From Caballeronia sp. NK8 (GTDB taxonomy: Bacteria > Pseudomonadota > Gammaproteobacteria > Burkholderiales > Burkholderiaceae): DNA of 64,000 bases. The stretch spans positions 496,001-560,000 of the forward strand of contig NZ_AP024325.1 of NCBI RefSeq assembly GCF_018408855.1. The letters are read 5' to 3'. A program made the translations under genes and the position numbers. The notes under the pieces were generated by a model that saw only the letters and a program-made list of their open reading frames with translations, was not told where the DNA came from and ran no database searches. Below are positions 52,312-61,155 of this stretch, one piece after another. Numbering within the stretch: position 1 is the first letter of the stretch; every line of letters begins with the position of its first letter.

Positions 52312-53375
52312 GCCTGGCTGCCCAGGCTGGCGAGACCTTGCTCGATGAGCGGCGCCTTGTCGCCCCACAGCAACTGACGCACTTGCTCGGGCCACGCGTT
52401 GACATCGAGACCGTGATGGCGGAACAGCGCGAGCGTCGTGCGCTCCATGCCGAATCCGACACACGCGGTATGCGCGACCTGCTCGTCGGCCTGGTTGATG
52501 TGCCACAGCTCGCCGAAGTGATCCTGATGATAGTTGAACGAGAGGCACGCGGTCGGACGATCGGGCGTTGCAACCGGCACCAGCAGTTCGAACTTGAGTT
52601 GCTGCGCGCGCTGGCTATCCGCGACGATCATGCCGCCGCGACCGAAGAACGGATCGTTGGCGAGATCGATCTCGAAGGGCAGTTCGAGCAGATTCACGAG
52701 TAGCGAGCCGCGCTCGATCCACTTCTGACGGAACGCCATCACCTGCTCGGGGCTGCCGACGCGAATGTACTCGCGCATGCGGAACATCTGCATGCGGCCC
52801 GGATCGATGGACGGCTCGTGACGGAAGCAGTACGAGAACGCATCGAAGGTCGCGCCGTCTTCGGCGAGCTTGCCGCGCTTCGCGACGAGCGGATAAATCG
52901 GATAGCAGGCGGCCGGCGTGAGCACGAGGCGCGTGGGCTTCTGCTGATCCATCCAGTCGTCGGAACGCTCTTCTTCCTCGCCGATATGCACGATCTTGTC
53001 GAGCGCTTCGAGCAGGCGATGATGCCCGCGGTCAGTGCCCTGGAACGAGTGGATCGTGCCCGCGAGATTTGGGAAGCTCTTCAGATACTCGCTGTCCTCG
53101 AAGTCGCGGCGGCGCATCGCGGGCGGGAAGCGCAGCACTTCCGCTTTTTGATCCGCGCCGAGCATCGTGATCGCCTGATTGAGACGCTCGACGACATCCT
53201 CGAATACTTCGCTGCGGCCATAGAGACCGTCTTCGCCCGTGTCGAGCAGAATCCCGGCTTCGATCAGGCGATCGCGCAAGGTCAGGTCCGATTTGTCGTA
53301 CGGTGCCCGAGTCTCTTGTGATTGTGCTTGTGCTTCGGCCTGCATCATGGCGGCCTGTTCCGTCGGCATGTTCAT
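52308..53375 (-). CDS. Amino acid--[acyl-carrier-protein] ligase (SerRS-like, no tRNA-binding arm)
   Basis: 355 residues. It is a class II aminoacyl-tRNA-synthetase catalytic core without the N-terminal tRNA-binding coiled coil: motif 2 is FRHEPSID (~184-191) and motif 3 is GFGMERTTLALFRHHG (~307-322). Cys157, Glu187 and Cys305 are at the places of the zinc ligands of atypical seryl-tRNA synthetases and of the amino acid:carrier-protein ligases described from Bradyrhizobium. Those enzymes load an amino acid (glycine or alanine in studied cases) onto the phosphopantetheine arm of a small carrier protein. The carrier protein gene is in the same operon. The ATG at 53375 is preferred, with one six bases later possible; the upstream stop is at 53380. 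Confidence 0.9.
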   Translation of the reverse strand: MNMPTEQAAMMQAEAQAQSQETRAPYDKSDLTLRDRLIEAGILLDTGEDGLYGRSEVFEDVVERLNQAITMLGADQKAEVLRFPPAMRRRDFEDSEYLKSFPNLAGTIHSFQGTDRGHHRLLEALDKIVHIGEEEERSDDWMDQQKPTRLVLTPAACYPIYPLVAKRGKLAEDGATFDAFSYCFRHEPSIDPGRMQMFRMREYIRVGSPEQVMAFRQKWIERGSLLVNLLELPFEIDLANDPFFGRGGMIVADSQRAQQLKFELLVPVATPDRPTACLSFNYHQDHFGELWHINQADEQVAHTACVGFGMERTTLALFRHHGLDVNAWPEQVRQLLWGDKAPLIEQGLASLGSQA

Positions 53376-53379
53376 ATCG

Positions 53380-54633
53380 TCAAATGGTTCCCGTTGCGGC
53401 GCGCTGCGCAAGCAGCAGATTCGCCGTGTTCAATTCGATGCGGTCGTTGCTGATCATGAGCGGGGCGGAATGCAGATCACGCAGATGGCGCCCCACGCTG
53501 AACGGCGTGTCGTTCTTGTAACCGGCCATGCCGCAGATCATCAGCGTCTCCTGCACGACATGCACCGCCGATTGCGAAATCGCCAGCTTGAGCATGTTCA
53601 GGTCCGCGTTGATGCCGATCGACGCCGCGAGCGGCGCGTCATCGTCATTGCTCTGGCTCGCCTTGCGCGCCGCGCGTTCGGCCTGCGCGGCCTCGACATT
53701 GGCGAGCGATTCGCGCAGACGCGCCTGCATCATCTTGATGAGCGTGAGCACTTGCGAGAGCCGTGCAGCCGAGGGCGGCAACGCGGGTTTGCCACGCGCC
53801 TGATTGCGGAAGAACTGATGCGCGCGGTTGGCCGCGTCGCTCGCGATCCCGCACCATACCGACGACCACAAGGTATGCGATACCGGCAGCATGCTTTCGT
53901 CGGCGATCTTCGAGAACGGCGTCGGCAGGATCTGTTCGGCCGTGCCGCTCGCGACGAGACGATGTCCTTCGCTGCACGTGCCGCGCATGCCGAGCGTGTC
54001 CCACGTGCCGCGCTGTTCGAGCGTGAAGGTATCGCGGGGAGCGACGATCAGCACCTGATCCGAAGGCGGCGCATCCGGATGACGGCGCGCCGTCACGAGA
54101 ATGCAGTCGGCATACTTGCCGTACGAAATGGTCGGCGCGAGCTTCTCGATGCGAAACGCGTTATCGACGAGATCGACCGCGCATGCGCTGGTGCGCATGT
54201 TGCCGCCGATGTTCTCTTCCGATGTCGCCGATGCGAGCAGCAACTGCTCGTTGACCATGCGCGCGAGGAAATCGCGCTGCCACGCGACGTTCACGCCATG
54301 TTCGACGATGCACACGACCTGGCTCTGATGCATCGCGTAGATCATCGCGGAGGATGCGCAGCCTTGCGCCAGCGCTTCACACAAGCGCGCGACGCTGGTG
54401 AGCGAGAGGCCATCGCCGCCATACGCTTTGGGGATCATCGCCGAGAAGAGGCGTTCATCGCGCATCGCGGCGATCGCTTCAGCGGGAAAGCGTGCCTCGC
54501 GGTCCACCGCATCGGCGTGCTTCGCTGCGATGGCCGCGACGCGCTTGGCGGCTTCTATCAGCTCGCTTTCGCCGCGCGCGTGCACGCTTTGCGCGAGCTC
54601 GGCTATTTCCAGCTCCTGAGCGGGCGCGTTCAT
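53380..54633 (-). CDS. Acyl-CoA-dehydrogenase-like flavoprotein
   Basis: 417 residues. It has the three-domain acyl-CoA dehydrogenase layout: helical N domain with IPKAYGGDGLSLTSVARLCEALAQGCASSAMIYAMHQ, middle beta domain with TWDTLGMRGTCSEGHRL, and C domain with VVQETLMICGMAGYKNDTPFSVGRHLRDLHSAPLMISNDRIELNTAN. The usual catalytic Glu is not obvious. Being encoded between a carrier protein and an amino-acid ligase, it may act on an aminoacyl-carrier thioester, as prolyl-PCP dehydrogenases do. Its ATG overlaps the carrier-protein stop (ATGA). Confidence 0.85.
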   Translation of the reverse strand: MNAPAQELEIAELAQSVHARGESELIEAAKRVAAIAAKHADAVDREARFPAEAIAAMRDERLFSAMIPKAYGGDGLSLTSVARLCEALAQGCASSAMIYAMHQSQVVCIVEHGVNVAWQRDFLARMVNEQLLLASATSEENIGGNMRTSACAVDLVDNAFRIEKLAPTISYGKYADCILVTARRHPDAPPSDQVLIVAPRDTFTLEQRGTWDTLGMRGTCSEGHRLVASGTAEQILPTPFSKIADESMLPVSHTLWSSVWCGIASDAANRAHQFFRNQARGKPALPPSAARLSQVLTLIKMMQARLRESLANVEAAQAERAARKASQSNDDDAPLAASIGINADLNMLKLAISQSAVHVVQETLMICGMAGYKNDTPFSVGRHLRDLHSAPLMISNDRIELNTANLLLAQRAATGTI

Positions 54634-54884
54634 GCTGCCGCCTGCTGCTGACGACGCAGTTCGTCGACGGCGGACGCGAGCGAATCGACGCTCGAGAACA
54701 GGCGGCGCGTGAGCATGTGATCGGGAATCTCGATGCCGAACTCGTCTTCGATCGCGAGCATCACGTGTACCGTGGCAAGCGAGGAAAGACCTGCGGCGTA
54801 GAGATCGTCGCCGTCGGCGAGCGTGTCGATAGGCACGTCGAGACGAGCGGACTCGGCGAGGATGCGACGCAATTCAGTTTTCAT
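54630..54884 (-). CDS. Acyl carrier protein
   Basis: 84 residues. A four-helix carrier-protein pattern is visible, with DDLYAAGLSSLATVHVMLAIEDEFGIEIPDHML. Ser35 in LSSLA is the expected phosphopantetheine site; the usual DSL is SSL here. It is the first gene of the ligase operon and overlaps the flavoprotein gene. This differs from fatty-acid AcpP and fits the stand-alone carriers paired with amino acid:carrier-protein ligases. A phosphopantetheinyl transferase is not in the window. Confidence 0.9.
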   Translation of the reverse strand: MKTELRRILAESARLDVPIDTLADGDDLYAAGLSSLATVHVMLAIEDEFGIEIPDHMLTRRLFSSVDSLASAVDELRRQQQAAA

Positions 54885-55294
54885 TGTGTATGTTTTCCCT
54901 TGTACCCGGCCAACGGTGCAGCTAATCCGGAGTGCGGCGATGAATTCTTATCGAATGCCGCAGTGCTCCGGGACTCAAAGTCAGTGTTGTTGTTCGCGTC
55001 TCGTGATGACGCCTTCGCGAGCGCCCTCGCACCCACTGTCTTGTTTCTCGTTTGATCGTATTTAACGAATTACGAGGCCCCTGCGTCCGTGCGATGCCGC
55101 ACGGTTGGCTTCGATGAGAATCCGGCGCTCTGTGCGATATCAAGCATGCTGCGAAGTAACGGCATCATTCGAACTGATGCGGGGCGCGGCTTGCGGCGAT
55201 GCAGGTAACTCCTGCGTCTTTTGCGTTGCGGACCTTGCAAAAACTATGCGCAAGTAGAAAGGTGTTTGAAAACTTATTGGGCGGGGTGAGGTAA
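54885..55294. other. Divergent intergenic region before the carrier-protein operon
   Basis: 410 bases without a convincing gene. A long imperfect dyad runs from 54927 to 54971 (CCGGAG-TGCGGC ... GCCGCA-GTG-CTCCGG, with CGAT/ATCG inside), close to the carrier-protein start. A second hairpin, CCGTGC-GATGCC-GCACGG, lies at 55087-55104. The promoter of the YdcF-type gene must lie at the right end. No clear -10/-35 pair was found. Confidence 0.5.
54927..54971 (-). promoter_or_regulatory. Long dyad before the carrier-protein operon
   Basis: Outer arms CCGGAG/CTCCGG, middle arms TGCGGC/GCCGCA and inner arms CGAT/ATCG around GAATTCTT form an imperfect 45-base dyad 43 bases upstream of the carrier-protein ATG. 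It could be a leader hairpin or a regulator site. Confidence 0.4.
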
Positions 55295-56011
55295 TTGATA
55301 CTGACAGTCTTAATGATGGCATTCGTTGTGCTGGGCATTGCGTGGAAGAGACGGCGTATCGCCGTCATGCTCGTTGCGGGCGTCGTATTCTGGCTGCTTG
55401 GGAGTTGGCTGCCCGGACCGCTGGTGCGGCTTGCGAATCATGGTCACGCTTCCATGATCGAGCCGACGCTCGGTGCGCGTACCGCGATCATCGTGCTCGG
55501 CGGCGGGACCTGGTATGACCGGCAGCGGCGTCTGGTGCCAAAGGGCGATTCGGGAACGCGCGTCGAACTCGCGGCAGCGCTTTACAAACGCTGCGTCGAA
55601 ACGGAGCGGGAATGCTTCGTGATTATGAGCGGAGGCAATCCGCAGCATCACGAACAGAGCGAAGCGGATTTGTACGGCGGCTTGCTCGTCGATGCAGGCG
55701 TGAAGCGCGCGGATCTGATTCTCGAGAACCAGAGTCTCGATACCTACGAGAACGCGCGCAATACGGAAAAGATATTGCGCTCGCGGCAATACGACGCTTC
55801 AGTGCTGATTACGTCGTCGTTGCATATGCGGCGTGCCTTGCTCGCTTTCGATGCCTTCGATCTTCATCCTCAACCGGCGGTTGCCTTTAATCGGATTCCG
55901 CGAACGTGGTGGGTGCCACATCGGAGAGGATGGTTCGATGCAGACAGCGCGTTGCATGAATTGGTCGGTATCGCACGGTTTTATGTGTGGAGATGGGTTG
56001 GGTTGTATTAG
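55295..56011 (+). CDS. YdcF/DUF218-family membrane protein
   Basis: 238 residues from the TTG at 55295, preceded by GTGAGG; an ATG at 55313 is possible. Two N-terminal membrane helices (~1-15 and ~20-45) are followed by the DUF218 domain: AIIVLGGGTWYDRQRRLVPKGDSGTRVELAAALYKRC, FVIMSGGNPQHHEQSEADLYGGLLVDAGVKRADLILENQSLDTYENARNTEKIL and VLITSSLHMRRALLAF. The domain faces the periplasm; members bind or process S-adenosylmethionine-like or cell-envelope compounds, but the role is unsettled. Confidence 0.88.
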   Translation: MILTVLMMAFVVLGIAWKRRRIAVMLVAGVVFWLLGSWLPGPLVRLANHGHASMIEPTLGARTAIIVLGGGTWYDRQRRLVPKGDSGTRVELAAALYKRCVETERECFVIMSGGNPQHHEQSEADLYGGLLVDAGVKRADLILENQSLDTYENARNTEKILRSRQYDASVLITSSLHMRRALLAFDAFDLHPQPAVAFNRIPRTWWVPHRRGWFDADSALHELVGIARFYVWRWVGLY

Positions 56012-56064
56012 CGTGGGCGATTGCGTTCGCGCGGTCTGACGGACGAATCGCCCAGAATCTGTCG

Positions 56065-56355
56065 TTACAGTTCGGCGTATATCTCGGTCATATGGCTGTC
56101 CCCGCGACGATAACCCGGACGTTCGCCCGAGAAAGTCTCACCTGTAACCGCCAGGTCTTTAATCTTCGAAAAAACGCAGAAATCCCATTCGTGTCCCGGA
56201 GTGACGTGTCCTCCTTTCGTTTGAAAGCATCGAAGGACCTCGTTTCCGGTCCTCGATCGTCCTACCGCGTGCGGTTCGACCACTCTTCGGAGGCCGTCAT
56301 AGCTGAACGAAAGAACCTTTCGGGTTTGGATCGCGTCGATGATTATCCTGCGCAT
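56065..56355 (-). CDS. Small WYL-like protein
   Basis: 96 residues from MRRIIIDAIQTRKVLSFSYDG with GATGAGG before the ATG. The pattern RRIIIDAIQTRKVLSFSYDGLRRVVEPHAVGRSRTGNEVLRCFQTKGG and WDFCVFSKIKDLAVTGETFSGERPGYRRGDSHM is that of stand-alone WYL-like proteins: a short SH3-like fold without the helix-turn-helix of WYL regulators. These may bind nucleotides or act as ligand sensors. No operon partner is visible. It is less GC-rich than its neighbours. Confidence 0.7.
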   Translation of the reverse strand: MRRIIIDAIQTRKVLSFSYDGLRRVVEPHAVGRSRTGNEVLRCFQTKGGHVTPGHEWDFCVFSKIKDLAVTGETFSGERPGYRRGDSHMTEIYAEL

Positions 56356-56483
56356 AAAAGCTGCCTCATCACAGTCAAGGTACGTGGAATCTTCCACAAT
56401 TGGCAAGCATTCCTAATATGCTTTGCCTGACTGTTTTAGCGTCTATCGACCGCAATGAGCAAACAGACTATTCCGAATTTCGC

Positions 56484-59153
56484 TTAGAAATGTATGGCGT
56501 CCCGTAAATAAGCCGCCGTCTTACTCGAAGCAAACTTCGCGATGCTCGAAGGCACACCCGCCACCACGATCCTGCCGCCATCCTCGCCCGCGCCGGGACC
56601 GATATCGATGACCCAATCGGACAGCGATGCGACGCGCATGTCATGCTCCACGACCACCACCGTATTGCCCGCATCCACAAGCCCATGCAATTGCGTCATC
56701 AAGCGGTCGACGTCGGCGGGGTGAAGGCCCGTCGTGGGTTCATCGAGGATATAGAGCGTGTCGCCGCGATGCGCCCGCTGAAGTTCCGTCGCGAGCTTGA
56801 TGCGCTGCGCTTCGCCGCCCGAGAGTTCCGTCGCGGGCTGCCCGAGCCGCAGATAACCCAGTCCGATATCGCGCAATACGGCGAGCGCGCGCATCACGTT
56901 CGGCTCATCGGCGAAGAACGCGCATGCGGAGTCGACGCTCATGTCGAGCACATCGGCGATGTTCCTGCCTTGCCATTCGATCTCCAGCGTCTGCGGGTTG
57001 TAGCGCGAACCGTGACAGGTCGCGCAGGACGTATAGACGCTCGGCAGGAACAGCAATTCGACGCTGACGAAGCCTTCGCCCTCGCATGTCGGGCAGCGTC
57101 CTTGCGCGACGTTGAACGAGAAACGCCCCGCGCCGTAGCGGCGCTTGCGCGCGGCGGGCGTATCCGCAAACAGCTTGCGAACGTGATCGAAAAGGCCGGT
57201 ATAGGTCGCGAGGTTCGAGCGCGGCGTGCGGCCGATCGGTTTCTGATCGACGCGCACGAGACGCCGGATCGTTTCCATCCCTTCGATGATGCGTCCGCCA
57301 GCCGATGCAGCCGCTGGCGTGAAGAGCGGGTCCTGTTCGTCTTCCTCCGTGTCGTCGAGCGCGCGCCCGAGCCGTTCCGCGACGAGTTCGGGCAAGGCCT
57401 GACTGACGAGGCTCGACTTGCCCGAACCCGAGATGCCCGTTACCGCTGTGAAGGCGCCGAGCGGAAACGCGGCGTCGATGCCATGCAGGTTGTTACGCGT
57501 GATGCCTTCGAGCCGCAACCAGCCGCGCGGCTCGCGCGTGGCGCGTGCGATCGTCTGCTTCGGGGCGAACAGATGCTTGCGCGTCTGCGACTCCTCGATC
57601 GATGCGAGGCCGTCGGGCGGCCCGCTGTACAGCACGTGACCGCCGCGCTCGCCCGCCTCCGGACCGACATCGACGAGCCAGTCCGCGCGCCGCATCGTAT
57701 GCAGATCGTGCTCGATGACAAACAGAGAATTGCCCGCGGCCTTCAGGCGCTGCAATGCGGCGAAGAGCGCTTCGCTGTCGGCGGGATGCAGGCCCGCGGA
57801 GGGTTCGTCGAGCACATACACGACGCCGAAGAGTTGCGACGCGAGCTGCGTCGCGAGTCGCAGACGTTGCAGTTCACCGGAGGACAGCGTGGGCGTCGCG
57901 CGATCGAGCGACAGATAACCGAGGCCGAGATCGATCAGCGTGGCGAGCCGCTCCAGCAGTTCAGCGGCGATACGCTCGGCGGCGGCGCGTTTCTCGCTGG
58001 AGAGGTTCGCGGTGCGGCGCACGTCGGGCGCGGCCTTGTGCGCCGAGCCGCCTGCCGCGACGCGCTTCGCGGTCGCCGCGACCCGGTCTTTCTTCGCGAG
58101 GGCGGATGCGGGCGCGCCGTCGTCAATGGGCCAGTCGCCGTGCGCGATGGGCGCGAGCAGATCGGCGAGACGGTTGAGCGGCAATCGCGCGAACTCGGCG
58201 ATATCGAGGCCCGCGAAGGTCACGGACAGCGCTTCCTTCTTGAGCCGCTTGCCGTGACACGCGCGGCAATCGCTGCCGATCATGAAGCGCGACACGCGCT
58301 TTTTCATGAGCGCGCTCTGCGTGTGCGCGAAGGTGTGCAGCACGTAGCGGCGCGCGCCCGTGAAGGTGCCCTGATAGCTCGGTTCCGCGCCGCGCTTCAA
58401 CGCCGCCTGCGTTTCCTTCGGCGTGAGTCCGGCATAGACAGGCGCCGTCGGCTGGTCTTCGGTGAAGAGAATCCAGTCGCGGTCCTTCTTCGGCAAGTCG
58501 CGCCACGGTGTATCGACGTCATAGCCGAGCGTCACGAGGATGTCGCGCAGATTCTGCCCGTGCCATGCGGGCGGCCAGGCGGCGACGGCGCGCTCGCGGA
58601 TCGTCAGCGAGTCGTCGGGCACCATCGACTTTTCGGTGACTTCGTAGACGCGTCCGAGGCCGTGACACACGGGGCACGCGCCCTGGACCGTATTCGGCGA
58701 GAAGTCTTCCGCGTAGAGCATCGGCTGCTTCGGCGGATAGCTGCCGGTGCGCGAGTAGAGCATGCGCACGAGGCTCGAAAGCGTCGTCACGCTGCCGACC
58801 GACGAACGCGCATTCGGCGCGCCACGCTGCTGCTGAAGCGCGACGGCGGGCGGCAAGCCCTCGATGGAATCGACTTGCGGCACGCCGACCTGTTCGATGA
58901 GACGCCGCGCATACGGCGCGACCGACTCGAAATAGCGCCGCTGCGCTTCGGCGTAGAGCGTGCCGAATGCCAGCGACGATTTGCCGGAACCCGATACGCC
59001 GGTAAAGACCACGAGGGCATCGCGCGGCACGTCGACATCGACGTTCTTCAGATTGTGCTCGCGCGCGCCGCGCACGCGCACGAAGCCGGCGCGCGAGCGG
59101 GCCGCGGTCTCGTCGGGGGCGGCTGATTTGCGGGTATTTTTGCGGACATCCAT
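56484..59153 (-). CDS. UvrA-like ABC ATPase (UvrA2 type)
   Basis: 889 residues from MDVRKNTRKSAAPDE; an upstream ATG at 59213 is in frame, and neither has a good ribosome site. Two ABC ATPase modules are present: FTGVSGSGKSSLAFGTLYAEAQRRYFES and TAVTGISGSGKSSLVSQAL (Walker A), with LSSGELQRLRLATQL and LSGGEAQRIKLATEL as signature motifs. Zinc fingers CPVCHGLG/CRACHGKR and CPTCEGEG/CATCHGSR are seen. The length, about 890, is shorter than UvrA and fits UvrA2/DrrC-like proteins, which lack the UvrB-binding region and are linked to DNA-damage or drug tolerance. Confidence 0.9.
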   Translation of the reverse strand: MDVRKNTRKSAAPDETAARSRAGFVRVRGAREHNLKNVDVDVPRDALVVFTGVSGSGKSSLAFGTLYAEAQRRYFESVAPYARRLIEQVGVPQVDSIEGLPPAVALQQQRGAPNARSSVGSVTTLSSLVRMLYSRTGSYPPKQPMLYAEDFSPNTVQGACPVCHGLGRVYEVTEKSMVPDDSLTIRERAVAAWPPAWHGQNLRDILVTLGYDVDTPWRDLPKKDRDWILFTEDQPTAPVYAGLTPKETQAALKRGAEPSYQGTFTGARRYVLHTFAHTQSALMKKRVSRFMIGSDCRACHGKRLKKEALSVTFAGLDIAEFARLPLNRLADLLAPIAHGDWPIDDGAPASALAKKDRVAATAKRVAAGGSAHKAAPDVRRTANLSSEKRAAAERIAAELLERLATLIDLGLGYLSLDRATPTLSSGELQRLRLATQLASQLFGVVYVLDEPSAGLHPADSEALFAALQRLKAAGNSLFVIEHDLHTMRRADWLVDVGPEAGERGGHVLYSGPPDGLASIEESQTRKHLFAPKQTIARATREPRGWLRLEGITRNNLHGIDAAFPLGAFTAVTGISGSGKSSLVSQALPELVAERLGRALDDTEEDEQDPLFTPAAASAGGRIIEGMETIRRLVRVDQKPIGRTPRSNLATYTGLFDHVRKLFADTPAARKRRYGAGRFSFNVAQGRCPTCEGEGFVSVELLFLPSVYTSCATCHGSRYNPQTLEIEWQGRNIADVLDMSVDSACAFFADEPNVMRALAVLRDIGLGYLRLGQPATELSGGEAQRIKLATELQRAHRGDTLYILDEPTTGLHPADVDRLMTQLHGLVDAGNTVVVVEHDMRVASLSDWVIDIGPGAGEDGGRIVVAGVPSSIAKFASSKTAAYLRDAIHF

Positions 59154-59377
59154 GAGCAGGGCGGCTTCGGGGCCGGACGTGACATCGGAAGGGAGGAGAT
59201 TTGCATGCAGCATGCCATATACCCGATGGCATTTTGCGCTATTCATCTTGAATGCGAAATGCAAGCCGAGGCGGGGTGCGGCTTGCGCGTAGAGAGGAGC
59301 AGAGTCGCGCCAGGGCAGAAGATGGGCGGCGCACGTGACGAAGAACGTGCGCCGTCGCGGGATTCAATCGGCGCGAA

Positions 59378-59800
59378 TCAGACCGTCGCGCCTTCCACGT
59401 CGATATCGTCGGTCCCGAGCCGCGAGAAGATGTCGCAGACCGCGCGCATCTCCGCGTCGTCGCGAATGCTGACGATCACGCGCGTGACTCCGCACGCGGC
59501 GTCCGCATCGCCGCCGTCGGCGCCGAACGAGGGAAGGATGTCGTCTCCCGACACGTCGAGGCCGAACGGATAGTCGTGCGTATCGACGACGCCGAGATGT
59601 TCGCCGTGGCCCGCGTATTCCGCCGCGATCCATTGCGTCTGCAAGGCGGCATTCTGTGCTTGCGATGCACGGAAGTCGGCAAACCCGCTCATGTTCGCGA
59701 CGCGAACCCGATCGCCCGCGATGCCTTCCGCCCGTAGGTCTTCCAGTGCTTCGTCCAGCTTACGGGAGCCAAAGAACGCTCCACTGACTTCACGCATCAT
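59378..59800 (-). CDS. Small stress-like hypothetical protein
   Basis: 140 residues from the first of two adjacent ATG codons, with AAGGAGA eight bases upstream. Residues ~1-45 (REVSGAFFGSRKLDEALEDLRAEGIAGDRVRVANMSG) resemble the YflT-type general-stress domain, where a short alpha/beta unit is used as a sensor or regulator. The middle is acidic. The C-terminal part (CGVTRVIVSIRDDAEMRAVCDIFSRLGTDDIDVEGATV) is a ferredoxin-like alpha/beta unit. No family is certain. It is monocistronic, upstream of the UvrA2-type gene by 224 bases. Confidence 0.65.
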   Translation of the reverse strand: MMREVSGAFFGSRKLDEALEDLRAEGIAGDRVRVANMSGFADFRASQAQNAALQTQWIAAEYAGHGEHLGVVDTHDYPFGLDVSGDDILPSFGADGGDADAACGVTRVIVSIRDDAEMRAVCDIFSRLGTDDIDVEGATV

Positions 59801-60399
59801 TTGCTCGTCTCCTTGCCTGCCAACTCGATGCTGCGCTTCAGTATCGCCGCGAATCCGGCGAATGTGAATACGGAGATGCACCGGCTGCCGCCTGTTTAAA
59901 TGAGCGAGACGCGCGAGAGGCGCAAGCCGCGTGGTGTAGCGCATAGACACGCGCGGCGACGAGCCGGTGAACCGCTGATTCTGGCCCGCGAGTGCGCGAG
60001 AAGATGGCGAATCCAACGGATGCGGACATGGATTCGCGAGCCGGACGATGAAGCGAACCTGCATTGTTCCAGATGGACTGCCGCCGTCTGCGTGCGGCGG
60101 ATGCCGTCTGACGGCGCGGTTTCACTTCATGCTGTACTTCAACTTTACGCCGCAACAGACGGTTTATCAACGGTTTGTTTTGTCCCTAATCGCATGATTT
60201 CGCAGGGGTTTTCCAGCATGGCCAAATCGGCCGGGTGCGTAGCCGGACCGCGGCCGATTCAATAACGCCAGTAAAGCGAGTGCTGCTTCTAAATGACCCA
60301 TGCGCGCCGCCGCATATTTCGATCTGAAATCGATAGTCATCGTACAAGCTGTGCCGCGCCCTATAATTGCTCATCGAGCACACCAAGACCGGCCCTTCA
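59801..60399. other. Divergent intergenic region
   Basis: About 600 bases between the small stress-like gene and the FadR-type gene. No gene with family features is seen on either strand. A perfect TATAAT lies at 60362-60367, 32 bases before the FadR-type ATG, and is the likely -10 box of that gene; no good -35 is present 15-19 bases upstream. The left half could hold a small RNA or leader, but nothing is recognised. Confidence 0.45.
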
Positions 60400-61155
60400 A
60401 TGTCACAAGCCCTCGCGTCCGGCGCGCTTCGCCGCTCTCGCAATCTCACCGAAGAAGTCGTCGCCGAGTTGTCCGAGCGGATTCGCAGCGGCGCGCTGCA
60501 ACCCGGCGACAAGCTGCCGACGGAATCGGAAATCATGGCCCAGCTGGGCGTGAGCCGAACGGTCGTGCGCGAGTCCATTTCGCGGTTGCAGGCAGCGCGG
60601 CTGGTGCAGACGCGTCACGGCATCGGCACTTTCGTGCTCGAAGCGAGCGATCAGGAACGCTTCCAGATCGAAGCCGCGGGCGATCTCACGGTGCGCGACG
60701 TGATGGCGATCCTCGAGTTGCGCATCAGTCTCGAAGCGGAGGCGGCCGGACTCGCCGCCATGCGACGCACCGATGAAAACCTCGCGCAGATGCGCCGCGC
60801 GCTCGATGAATTCGAGCGGCTCATCGATGCGGGCGAGGGCAACGCCGTCGTCGCCGATGTCGCGTTCCATCTCGAACTCGCCAAGGCTACCGGCAACCGC
60901 TATTTCCACAGCATTCTGAGCCAGCTCGGCAACACCATCATTCCGCGCACGCGCGTCAATTCGGCGGCGCTCGCACATAACGATCCGGGCAGCTATCTCG
61001 ATCGCGTGAATCGCGAGCACGAAGACATCTACGATGCCATCGAGCGACGCGATCCCGAGGCGGCGCGCGCGGCAATGCGTATGCATCTGTCGAACAGCCG
61101 CGAGCGCTTGCGGCGCGCGCACGAAGCGTCGTCGAAGACGCAGGACGCGATTTAA
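60400..61155 (+). CDS. FadR-subfamily GntR transcriptional regulator
   Basis: 251 residues from MSQALASGALRRSRNLTEEVV. The winged helix is LSERIRSGALQPGDKLPTESEIMAQLGVSRTVVRESISRLQAARLVQTRHGIGTFV. The FCD effector domain shows VMAILELRISLEAEAAGLAA, DVAFHLELAKATGN and REHEDIYDAIERRDPEAARAAMRMHL, with the Asp and His residues of the FCD metal site. Related regulators control sugar-acid uptake or sulfonate use. The SsuA-type gene lies 213 bases downstream in the same direction; whether it is the target is unknown. Confidence 0.88.
   Translation: MSQALASGALRRSRNLTEEVVAELSERIRSGALQPGDKLPTESEIMAQLGVSRTVVRESISRLQAARLVQTRHGIGTFVLEASDQERFQIEAAGDLTVRDVMAILELRISLEAEAAGLAAMRRTDENLAQMRRALDEFERLIDAGEGNAVVADVAFHLELAKATGNRYFHSILSQLGNTIIPRTRVNSAALAHNDPGSYLDRVNREHEDIYDAIERRDPEAARAAMRMHLSNSRERLRRAHEASSKTQDAI

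Noticed and set aside
52308..53375. Ordinary seryl-tRNA synthetase
   Set aside because: It is too short and lacks the N-terminal tRNA-binding coiled coil; it lies beside a carrier protein, so the carrier-protein ligase is the better call.
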